26,798 bases of DNA from an uncultured Campylobacter sp. (lineage in GTDB: Bacteria > Campylobacterota > Campylobacteria > Campylobacterales > Campylobacteraceae). A program made the position numbers and the translations under genes. Shown here piece by piece: positions 7,860 to 14,777 of this stretch (within the stretch, counting starts at the first letter, position 1; every line of letters begins with the position of its first letter). The notes under the pieces were generated by a model, which saw only the letters and a program-made list of their open reading frames with translations, was not told where the DNA came from and did no database searches. The stretch lies in contig CAKVAF010000020.1 of NCBI GenBank assembly GCA_934718785.1, positions 1 through 26,798 on the forward strand, in the 5' to 3' direction.

Positions 7860-8241
7860 ATTTAAAATTTTTTGCTGAATTTAAACTTAAATTTTACTCT
7901 TAGTTTTTAGAAAAATTGAGCAAATTTTATCTTAAATTTATAATTTTATTTTTAATAAATCGGCAAAAATGTAAATTTTTTAAGAGTTTTTAAACTTAAA
8001 TTTCTTAAAAGTAAAATGAAAGTAGGGCGATAGTATGAATTATGCGACTTGCTTTTAAATAGCTTAAAAATTTCAAGCTTTAAATTCTTTTTTAAGCAAA
8101 AAAAGATATAATTTTATCTTTGTAATTAAATTTAGGTTTGCGAAAACTTTGACTTAAAAGGCTTAAAGTGCTTTGAACGCTTGAATTTATAGCTGAAAGT
8201 TTGATGTAATTGCTTTGATGAATTTACATTAATTTACAAAT
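7860..8241. other. Non-coding gap between flgL and tRNA-Leu
   Basis: About 380 nt of AT-rich DNA with no open frame of note. It holds the flgL sigma-54 promoter at its left border and a probable tRNA promoter at 8107-8112. I see no repeat or hairpin of note in it. Confidence 0.6.
8107..8112 (+). promoter_or_regulatory. Probable -10 box for tRNA-Leu
   Basis: TATAAT in context AAGATATAATTTTATC, 130 nt before the tRNA. It is the best TATAAT in the gap; a closer weaker promoter cannot be excluded. Confidence 0.4.
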
Positions 8242-8328
8242 GCCCGAGTGGTGAAACTGGTAGACGCGCTAGACTCAAAATCTAGTAGGGGCAACCCTGT
8301 GTCGGTTCGAGTCCGACTTCGGGCACCA
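8242..8328 (+). tRNA. tRNA-Leu (CAA)
   Basis: 87 nt including an encoded CCA end. The acceptor arm GCCCGAG pairs with TTCGGGC, the anticodon stem CTAGA/TCTAG encloses loop CTCAAAA (anticodon CAA, reads UUG), and there is a long class II variable arm (TAGGGGCAACCCTGT) and a T arm with GTTCGAGTC. Such tRNA-Leu genes are frequent integration sites, and the DNA to its right looks like a decayed island. I found no second copy of the tRNA 3' end in the window. Confidence 0.97.
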
Positions 8329-8567
8329 TTGATATTTTCTTAAAATCCCCTAAACTGCTTTACTTTCTTTTTGAGCTCCTTTAAAATGGGCTTTTAATTA
8401 GCGTTATCTAGTGTTGCTTTTTATTGTCTTTTGTGGTAAAATATGCTTAAAAGTGTATGACTTTTTGTATTACTTTTTTTAAGAAAATGGAGTGAATTTA
8501 AGCGGGCAATATTAAAAAACTCAAATAAGAAAGAGTCTAGAAAAAGTTTAAGATATTTGCTTTTGGA

Positions 8568-8573
8568 TATAAT
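8568..8573 (+). promoter_or_regulatory. -10 box of the small membrane gene pair
   Basis: TATAAT preceded by TTTTGGA, 45 nt before the ATG at 8619; AGGAC lies near 8608. Confidence 0.55.
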
Positions 8574-8618
8574 GAGCTTATTTTTGCAAAGCTGTAAAAA
8601 AGCATTTAGGACTAATTT

Positions 8619-8846
8619 ATGAATAAAGACAGCGTAAAAGAAAACATATCAACTTATAGGGCTTTTAGCTTGCTGCTTTTAACTTCGATTTTTGGGGTTT
8701 TGGGTTATGCGGTGGCAAATGTTGAAAGATTAACGACTTTTAAGATGATAATAGGGGTTTTTATCTTGCTGGTGCTGATTTTATCATTTTTATTTTTGGT
8801 GATGAAATATGTTAAAAATATTAAAATTTTGGAGGCTTTAGAATGA
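8619..8846 (+). CDS. Small two-helix membrane protein, unknown family
   Basis: 75 residues with two hydrophobic helices, about 15-33 (AFSLLLLTSIFGVLGYAVA) and 43-62 (MIIGVFILLVLILSFLFLVM), separated by a short polar turn (NVERLTTFK). The start follows AGGAC with a normal spacer, and a TATAAT box lies upstream. Its stop overlaps the next small gene (ATGA), so the two are probably translated together. I do not recognise the family. The position, just right of tRNA-Leu and before a phage-like protein, suggests accessory origin; a holin-like, toxin or immunity role is speculation. Confidence 0.65.
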   Translation: MNKDSVKENISTYRAFSLLLLTSIFGVLGYAVANVERLTTFKMIIGVFILLVLILSFLFLVMKYVKNIKILEALE

Positions 8847-8947
8847 CAAATGGTATTATTTTGGTGGCTTTGAGCCTTTTTGCTGTGGTTTTTTGCGTGG
8901 CTTTTTTGATTAAATCCATTGAAAGTGCAAACAAAAAAGAAGCTTGA
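8843..8947 (+). CDS. 34-residue single-helix membrane peptide
   Basis: Short frame starting with ATG overlapping the upstream TGA (ATGA), preceded by GGAGG at 8831-8835, the strongest Shine-Dalgarno in the area. The peptide MTNGIILVALSLFAVVFCVA continues FLIKSIESANKKEA: one transmembrane helix (residues 4-23) and a short charged tail. Strong coupling to the 75-residue membrane protein suggests a two-subunit membrane unit. No family recognised; its size means it would be missed by most gene finders. Confidence 0.6.
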   Translation: MTNGIILVALSLFAVVFCVAFLIKSIESANKKEA

Positions 8948-9125
8948 GAGCACAAAACAAGGATTTATACTAAGAATTTCAATCCACTACATAAAAAACA
9001 AGCAGGGTATAAATCACTTTGCTTGAACTCTATTTTTCAAAAATCTTTTAAAAAATTTCAATCTTTTTCAAATATAAAAAAAATCTTTCAAAAATTTACA
9101 AAAAATTTTAAATTTTTTAAAAAAT

Positions 9126-9151
9126 GTCTCAAAATGGGGTAGTTTTGAGAC
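9126..9151. promoter_or_regulatory. Perfect 9-bp inverted repeat, candidate operator or terminator
   Basis: GTCTCAAAA (9126-9134), 8-nt spacer TGGGGTAG, TTTTGAGAC (9143-9151). A TAAAAT -10-like box lies at 9164-9169, which would put the palindrome over the -35 area of the promoter of the gene at 9201. It is also followed by TGCATTTTATTTTA, so it could instead terminate the small membrane genes. Confidence 0.5.
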
Positions 9152-9200
9152 TGCATTTTATTTTAAAATTGCCATAAATTTTCACACGAAAGGAAAAATT

Positions 9201-10694
9201 ATGGCACTAACTTCAAGTTTGTTCATGGCTTTAGCGACCAAGAAACAAGCCGCTAAGCGCATCCAGTTTAAAAGAGCCTTGCGAAATATCAACACAATGC
9301 AAGATTTTAACAAAGCCACGAAAGATTTTATCAGCTCGATTAAAGATAAAGCCGCTAAAGAACAAGCGTTAAAATTTAAGGCTGATTTTGAGAAAAAGGC
9401 TAAGGATTTACTAAAAGGCGATAATTTTTATATGTCTAAGCCTGAAGCAAAGCCTGCAAAGAGTGATTTAACGATAAGTGTGGCAGTGGATGCGACTTTA
9501 AAAAAGAATTTGGACTTAAATGCAGATAATTTAAAGGCTCATTTGCAAAAACTTAAGGAAACACACCCTGAAAGCTTTAAAACCTATGGAAGCGTTGCAA
9601 GGGTAATCAAGGCAATCAATGATAATCCAACGCATTTTATAAAAAACAACCGCTTGGATATGGAGCTGGTCGGTAAATTCTTAGAAAATGGAAAATTTGG
9701 CGAGATGGAAATTGTTACACAAGGTAAAAATGTCGGCAATGTAGGGCATTTGCTTGTAACTTCAAAGGGAAATAAAAGAATAAATAGTCTAAATAAAAGA
9801 AGTGAGAATTCGGCGGTTGAAACCGGCAAACTCCAACACACCGCTAAAGAAAAAGCGGATGGCCGGACTGGGACGATAGATGCCCTTTCGCCAAATTCAA
9901 GTAGCAATTTACCTAAAAAATCCTTAAAAGCAAATAAAAAACCAGATGAAATGTCAATCAGCGAACTTGCTGAAAGTTTAGTTCAAAAAGGAAAAACTAA
10001 AGAAAAGCAAGCAAAAGAATGGATAGAAAACGCAAATGAAAAACTTAAAGCCAGCAAAGAAGCTAAGCTCAAACAAGCCTTAGATAGCTTAAAAGCAAAA
10101 CAAAAGCAAACAGATGATAAAATTAACGCTCTTAATGAAAGGGCTAAATATATGAGCGAGTTAGAAAATGTCGAGTTTTTAAAAAATGGCGATATTAGCT
10201 TTTTTGATAAAAAACTTAAAAAACATATTTTAACCAAGAAAACGCAAGATGAATGGCTTAAAACCTTTAATTTAAAAGATTTAGGACAAACTTACGAGCC
10301 AAATTTTAATGAGAATATTAAAAAAGCTTTAGAAAATAAGCCTTTAAAACTTCAATTTGGAAGCCTTAAAAAGCTTGTTTCTCAAGGGCGCGAGACTTTT
10401 ATACCTGAAATTAAAAAAGTGCTTGATACGCCTGATTTTATTGTTAAAGATGGAGTTAATGCTTTTGTTTTGGGTAGAAATTTAAAAAATGATGATTATT
10501 TTGTAAATGTAAGCATTGATAAAGGGGATTATTTGGTAAGTATTTCAAATAGTATCAAAGAAACAAGAAATATTAAAAATAAGCTTAAAAATGGAGCCAT
10601 TTTGGTGTATCAATCTCCAAACTTCAAGTCAAACTCGCAAAAGCTTTTACAGGGTTCGCAATCTTCGCCCAACAAGACTGATAAACCATTATAA
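9201..10694 (+). CDS. Phage/polyvalent-type protein with two related nuclease-like (PBECR-like) domains
   Basis: 497 residues starting at ATG after AAAGGAAAA. Layout: helical N terminus (1-120); domain 1, about 122-200 (VARVIKAINDNPTHFIKNN, then LVGKFLENGKFGEMEI); a more GC-rich linker (about 200-238); a charged coiled coil (about 250-322, Lys/Glu/Ala rich); domain 2, about 392-472 (IPEIKKVLDTPDFIVKDG, then VLGRNL, DYLVSISNSIKETRNI, LKNGAILVYQ). Domains 1 and 2 align with each other by eye: helix, NP/TP-x-F, strand, G-x-L/NL, then a strand pair and basic tail. The pattern resembles the small barrel nuclease-like domains of phage proteins (Barnase-EndoU-ColicinE5/D-RelE-like, PBECR) or the Helicobacter/Campylobacter DUF3519 type. 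No packaging or transfer genes surround it, so it is probably an island remnant. Function as a nuclease is inference. Confidence 0.6.
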   Translation: MALTSSLFMALATKKQAAKRIQFKRALRNINTMQDFNKATKDFISSIKDKAAKEQALKFKADFEKKAKDLLKGDNFYMSKPEAKPAKSDLTISVAVDATLKKNLDLNADNLKAHLQKLKETHPESFKTYGSVARVIKAINDNPTHFIKNNRLDMELVGKFLENGKFGEMEIVTQGKNVGNVGHLLVTSKGNKRINSLNKRSENSAVETGKLQHTAKEKADGRTGTIDALSPNSSSNLPKKSLKANKKPDEMSISELAESLVQKGKTKEKQAKEWIENANEKLKASKEAKLKQALDSLKAKQKQTDDKINALNERAKYMSELENVEFLKNGDISFFDKKLKKHILTKKTQDEWLKTFNLKDLGQTYEPNFNENIKKALENKPLKLQFGSLKKLVSQGRETFIPEIKKVLDTPDFIVKDGVNAFVLGRNLKNDDYFVNVSIDKGDYLVSISNSIKETRNIKNKLKNGAILVYQSPNFKSNSQKLLQGSQSSPNKTDKPL

Positions 10695-10709
10695 AGCAAG
10701 ATGACTTAA

Positions 10710-10859
10710 AAGAACCTTAAAGGACTAGAAAATAAGATTAAGAAAGGTAAAGTAATTTACAGAGCCCAAAATTCAGGTAGTATGTAAAATCTTTTACAGG
10801 CTTCACTATCCTCAACCAACGGCTCGTTTTGTATTTTAGCAAAACAAAGCTTTATTTAA
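10710..10859 (+). pseudogene. Degraded partial copy of the C-terminal domain of the 9201-10694 gene
   Basis: Just after the stop, one frame reads NLKGLENKIKKGKVIYRAQN, then GSM, a TAA at 10785-10787, then NLLQASLSSTNGS. This parallels the tail of the intact gene: NIKNKLKNGAILVYQSPN and QKLLQGSQSSPN. The order and spacing match, but the copy has an internal stop and an upstream frame break (KQDDLKE is in another frame). It looks like the end of a tandem paralogue whose front has been deleted. Confidence 0.65.
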
Positions 10860-10861
10860 TC

Positions 10862-10960
10862 TTAAATCAGCCCCTGTGCCTGTGCGGCTAAGGCTTTGTC
10901 AATGTCGCCTTTTTGTCCCTTTATTGCCGCACCTTGTTTCAAGTCTTTTTTATACTCTAT
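10862..10960 (-). pseudogene. Tail fragment of an unidentified gene
   Basis: A 32-codon open stretch without a proper start (in-frame TAA at 10963-10961). It ends LKQGAAIKGQKGDIDKALAA then QAQGLI and a stop at 10864-10862. The composition is more GC-rich and Gln/Ala-rich than its surroundings. It probably represents the surviving 3' end of a deleted accessory gene. Family not recognised. Confidence 0.35.
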
Positions 10961-10970
10961 TTAAAAGATT

Positions 10971-11834
10971 TTAAGCTTTCTTCACGCTTTTTCTTGCCAC
11001 TTTTTTAGGCTTTTCTTCGCTTTGTTTTAAGCTTGATTTTTCCCCTGTATTTGAGCCTAAATTTTGAGAATTTATTTCACTTAAAAGATGAGTAAATTTT
11101 AGCCCATAAAGATAAATCACCCATGAAATATAAAGCCACACAAAGAAAAAAAGTATCGTAGAAAACGAGCCATACACGCTTGCGTAAGTTTTATTATAAA
11201 CGACATAATAGACAAAAAGATTCTTACACACATACCAAACGCCAGCAGCTACGAAAGAAGTAACACTTAGATTTTTAAGATTTGTACGCGCACTCGAGCT
11301 AGAAAACGAGACAAAAAATAAGCCCCAAATGATAACGAATGGCAAAATTTCATAAAAATTAAAGCCCAAATTAAAATCATCCAAAGTTTTTTGAATATAA
11401 CTTGAGATATAAAAACTAAGTCCAAGCCCCAGTGGAGTGAGCGTTACAAGAGTCCAGTGTGAGCTAATACTCTGCCATAAGGTCTTTGGCTCATTTTTTG
11501 TGATGTGATTTACGACAAAATCATAGCTTGAAAAAAATGCCAAAGTCGTAAAAGCCATCGCCACAAGCCCTACGATACCTAAATTTACACTATTTTGCAA
11601 AAAAGTATCCAAGTATTTTGAGACCAAATCCTGCTGCGCTGGGATTAAAAAATTAAAAATCAGCCCCTTAATGCGCTCATAATAATTCTTAAAACTTTGA
11701 ATTTGTGTAAAAATTGAAAAACAAACGAATAATATCGGTATCAAGGATAATATAGTATAAAAGCTAAGAGCTGCTGAGTAAATGAATAATTCTTTATCTC
11801 TTAAAGCCTTGATAAATAGCCAAAATTTCGCCAC
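10971..11834 (-). CDS. YihY/BrkB (UPF0761) family inner membrane protein
   Basis: 287 residues with about six hydrophobic helices. The family pattern is clear: the N-terminal FIYSAALSFYTILSLIPILF, the central FFSSYDFVVNHI, and the late SVYGSFSTILFFFVWLYISW. Members were once called RNase BN but are membrane proteins of uncertain function, possibly transport. The C-terminal 35 residues are hydrophilic and end in a basic tail (KPKKVARKSVKKA). The start is GTG at 11834, preceded by AAAAGGG, with TATACT at 11864-11869 as a possible own promoter. Confidence 0.88.
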   Translation of the reverse strand: MAKFWLFIKALRDKELFIYSAALSFYTILSLIPILFVCFSIFTQIQSFKNYYERIKGLIFNFLIPAQQDLVSKYLDTFLQNSVNLGIVGLVAMAFTTLAFFSSYDFVVNHITKNEPKTLWQSISSHWTLVTLTPLGLGLSFYISSYIQKTLDDFNLGFNFYEILPFVIIWGLFFVSFSSSSARTNLKNLSVTSFVAAGVWYVCKNLFVYYVVYNKTYASVYGSFSTILFFFVWLYISWVIYLYGLKFTHLLSEINSQNLGSNTGEKSSLKQSEEKPKKVARKSVKKA

Positions 11835-11863
11835 TTCGCACCCTTTTTATAATTTCAAGTGAA

Positions 11864-11869
11864 AGTATA
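11864..11869 (-). promoter_or_regulatory. Possible -10 box of the YihY gene
   Basis: TATACT (context GCTATACTTTC) on the minus strand, 29 nt before the GTG start. Confidence 0.4.
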
Positions 11870-11943
11870 GCAAAATTTACACGATAAATTTGGAATTTAA
11901 AAATTTAAAATTACCAGCCATTGTTTTGAAATTTAAAAACTAT

Positions 11944-11966
11944 CAAAATCTTGCGCCGCTGTTTTT
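11944..11966 (-). repeat. Dispersed 3'-end repeat, copy C
   Basis: Minus strand AAAAACAGCGGCGCAAGATT followed by TTG; one substitution and one inserted A relative to copy A. It lies 51 nt after the radA stop, in sense with radA. A weaker AAAACAATGGCTGG match follows within 40 nt. Confidence 0.75.
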
Positions 11967-12017
11967 AAATTCATTTAAGTTTTAAATCAAATTTCTATAA
12001 AATTTTGGTCTTTGCAA

Positions 12018-13358
12018 TTACATCCACTCTAAAACTTGAGTGATTTCAGTAGCCACAAAGCATTTAAGCCCTGTATCTTCAAGGGGTTTTGCTGGCACGA
12101 TGGCGTTTTTAAATTTTTGCATTTTTGCTTCTTTTAATCTTATATCAAGGCTAAATACCTCTCTAATCTCGCCGTTTAGGCTAAGCTCTCCTATAAAAAC
12201 GCTATCTTTGCTTAGCGGGCGGTTCTTAAAGCTAGAAATAATCGCAGCCACCACGGCTAGATCAGCCGCTGTTTCGCTGATTTTCACGCCCCCGCTTACA
12301 TTTATGAATACATCAAAATGCCCAAGTGCAAGTCCTAATTTTCGCTCTAAAAGCGCTAGTAGCATATCAAGGCGGTTTTTCTCATAGCCTGTGGCAAGGC
12401 GCTTTGGGTAGCTACTCTCACACACTAAAGCCTGTATTTCAAGCACTAAAGCGCGTGAGCCCTCCATCACTACGCCTATGGCAGAGCCTGCACGCGCCGC
12501 GCCCCTTGTAAAAAAGCGCTTTGCTATATCTTTTGCGCTAATTAGCCCCTTAGCACTCATCTCAAAAATGCCCACCTCGCTGGTGCTGCCAAAGCGGTTT
12601 TTAAAGCCACGCAAAAGCCTGATTTCCTTAGTCGCATCGCCCTCAAAATAAAGCACCACATCCACCATATGCTCTAATACTCTAGGACCTGCGATAGCGC
12701 CTTCTTTTGTAATGTGTCCTATGATAAAAGTGCTGATATTACGCGCTTTACTAAGGCGCATAAGCTCAAAAGTGATTTCTCTAACTTGCGTTATCGTGCC
12801 AGCTGCGGAGGCGATTTTGTTTGAATAAAGCGTTTGAATGGAATCGATGATTAAAATTTCATAGTCTTTTTTCAAAAGCTCATCAAGCACATTTTCAAGG
12901 CAAAGCTCAGTGAGTAAAAAAAGCTTGCTAGCGTTTGCGTCAAGGCGGTTTGCACGAAGTTTGATTTGAGATTTGCTCTCTTCGCCGCTTACATAAAGCA
13001 CCTTTTTGCCAAAATGCGCTAAATTTGAAGCGATTTTAAGTAAAAGCGTGGATTTGCCCACGCCCGGACTTCCTCCTATGAGTATCAAAGAGCCCGCCAC
13101 AAGCCCCCCGCCAAGCACTAAATCAAGCTCGCTATCGCGCGTGCTTTCTCGCTTAAACTGCTCTAATTTCACATCCTCAATGCACACCGCCTCGCTTGCT
13201 TTATCGCTTATTCTAGTGATTTCTTTTAAGGCTTCAATTTGCTCACTCTTAAGCTCGTAAAAGCTATTAAAAGCGCCACAATCAGGGCATTTTCCTAGCC
13301 ATTTATTTTGCTGATTGCCGCAGGCTTCGCATTCAAAAATGATGGATTTTTTCGCCAT
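12018..13358 (-). CDS. radA: DNA repair protein RadA (Sms)
   Basis: Branch-migration helicase acting with RecA in recombination and repair, and in transformation in competent species. All domains are present in order: N-terminal C4 zinc finger (Cys10, 13, 24, 27), RecA-like ATPase with Walker A GGSPGVGKST (95-104) and Walker B ILIIDSIQT (168-176), the RadA-specific KNRFG motif (253-257), and a C-terminal Lon-like domain (about 290-446). Length 446 is normal. The start ATG at 13358 has only a weak AAAGAAAG site. It follows the Fe-S protein gene by 33 nt in the same direction. Repeat copy C lies beyond its stop. Confidence 0.97.
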   Translation of the reverse strand: MAKKSIIFECEACGNQQNKWLGKCPDCGAFNSFYELKSEQIEALKEITRISDKASEAVCIEDVKLEQFKRESTRDSELDLVLGGGLVAGSLILIGGSPGVGKSTLLLKIASNLAHFGKKVLYVSGEESKSQIKLRANRLDANASKLFLLTELCLENVLDELLKKDYEILIIDSIQTLYSNKIASAAGTITQVREITFELMRLSKARNISTFIIGHITKEGAIAGPRVLEHMVDVVLYFEGDATKEIRLLRGFKNRFGSTSEVGIFEMSAKGLISAKDIAKRFFTRGAARAGSAIGVVMEGSRALVLEIQALVCESSYPKRLATGYEKNRLDMLLALLERKLGLALGHFDVFINVSGGVKISETAADLAVVAAIISSFKNRPLSKDSVFIGELSLNGEIREVFSLDIRLKEAKMQKFKNAIVPAKPLEDTGLKCFVATEITQVLEWM

Positions 13359-13391
13359 TTTTCTTTCTTTTTGTCTTAAATTTATTTAAAT

Positions 13392-14777
13392 TTACAGCCT
13401 TGCTGCGATAAGCTCTAAAGGATTTTGAAAAAGTACCTTTGAGCCGCTTTGCTCTAAAGCGTTTGAAATTTGCATTCTACAAGCTGAACACTCCGCACTC
13501 ACGATATTTGCGCCACTTTTTTGAATATCCTCAGCCTTTTTAAGCCCCACTTTTAAAGCCTTATCATAATTTTCAAGCTGCATACTCACACCACCAAAGC
13601 CACAGCAAGTATTTTGCTCGCTTAATTCAATGAGCTTGAAATTGCTCCTTAAAAGCTCGCGCGGCTCTTTGAAAATACCTTGCATTTTTCTTGCATGACA
13701 AGGATCGTGATAGGTTATTTTAAGCTCGCTCATTCCTTTATGCTCCAATAATGCTTTAAGCGGAGTAAAATCATAAAAATATTTAGTAGCGAGCAAAATT
13801 TTACTCGCTACTTTTTGAGTGCGCTTTTTCCACGCTTCATCTTTAATGAGGGCAAAAAAATGCTCATAATCTTTATTTAGCATAGCAGAACATGTAGCTT
13901 CTGGGACAATGATAAAATCAAGCTTTTCAAGCTTTTTTTCAAAATATTCTATATTTTTTTTAGCCAGCTTTTCAACGCTTTTAAAATCGCCCGTAAAATA
14001 CTGCGGGGCAGCGCAGCAGTTTTGCTCTTTCATCAAATCTACATTGATTTTAAGCTCTTTTGCAATTTTTAGCACCGCAAAAGCCGTGCTTGTGTAAGCA
14101 TAATTTGCCAAACAGCCTACAAAAAAGCCTACATTTTTTGTGCCACCATTATCGATAAAACTAGGATTTGAGTTTAAAAAGCTTTTTTGAGCTAGACTTG
14201 GAAAAAAGCGTCCCTTTTTAACTAAGGGGAGGGAAAAACGCGCCTTCATTCCTAAATTTTTGCCTAAATTTTTGTTTAGACTTTTCTCAAAATTTTCATT
14301 TGAATTTTCGCTTAAATTTTTACTTGAAATTTTATCTTTTTTAAGCGCGCTAGGATTTAAATTAAGCATTTCAAAGCTATTTTGTCCATGGATTTTAAAA
14401 CCACAGCTTTGAAAAACATAACCCAATTTAGCTAAGATATCAAGCACACTTCGCTTGCTTAAGAGCCAAAAAGCAAGTCTTTTATACCAAGCTATACCTA
14501 TTTTAAGAGCAATTTCATAGCGTACTGCTTCAATAGCACTATCTACTCGTATATTACTAGGACAAGCCTCAACGCAATTTGTGCACAAAAAGCAAGAATC
14601 AAAAATGGCTTTCGTGTCCTTATTTAAGGGCAGTTCCTTAGACTTTACAGCAGCAATTAAATCTAAAAAGCCGCGTGGGCTGGTCGTCTCATCGGATGAT
14701 ATTTGATGAATGGTGCAAGTAGGGATACATTTGCCGCATTTTACGCATGCATCGCTAAATTTATTTGTATCAAGCAT
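13392..14777 (-). CDS. Fe-S oxidoreductase, GlcF/LldE-type (two 4Fe-4S clusters and two CCG domains)
   Basis: 461 residues. Two ferredoxin-type clusters lie near the N terminus: Cys11-x2-Cys14-x2-Cys17-x3-Cys21 and Cys62-x2-Cys65-x2-Cys68-x3-Cys72. Two cysteine-rich CCG domains follow (GCLANY...NCCAAP and HDPCHARKMQG...CCGFGG...CSACRM). This is the electron-transfer subunit type of glycolate/lactate oxidases and heterodisulfide-reductase-like enzymes; the flavin partner is not in this window, so the substrate is unknown. An unusual Asn/Lys/Ser/Glu-rich low-complexity segment (about 142-180) separates the halves. The ATG overlaps the hemN stop (TAATG). Confidence 0.88.
   Translation of the reverse strand: MLDTNKFSDACVKCGKCIPTCTIHQISSDETTSPRGFLDLIAAVKSKELPLNKDTKAIFDSCFLCTNCVEACPSNIRVDSAIEAVRYEIALKIGIAWYKRLAFWLLSKRSVLDILAKLGYVFQSCGFKIHGQNSFEMLNLNPSALKKDKISSKNLSENSNENFEKSLNKNLGKNLGMKARFSLPLVKKGRFFPSLAQKSFLNSNPSFIDNGGTKNVGFFVGCLANYAYTSTAFAVLKIAKELKINVDLMKEQNCCAAPQYFTGDFKSVEKLAKKNIEYFEKKLEKLDFIIVPEATCSAMLNKDYEHFFALIKDEAWKKRTQKVASKILLATKYFYDFTPLKALLEHKGMSELKITYHDPCHARKMQGIFKEPRELLRSNFKLIELSEQNTCCGFGGVSMQLENYDKALKVGLKKAEDIQKSGANIVSAECSACRMQISNALEQSGSKVLFQNPLELIAARL

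Noticed and set aside
8242..10970. Integrated element bounded by a duplicated tRNA-Leu 3' end
   Set aside because: No second copy of the tRNA end was found in the window and there is no integrase; only a decayed island can be proposed.
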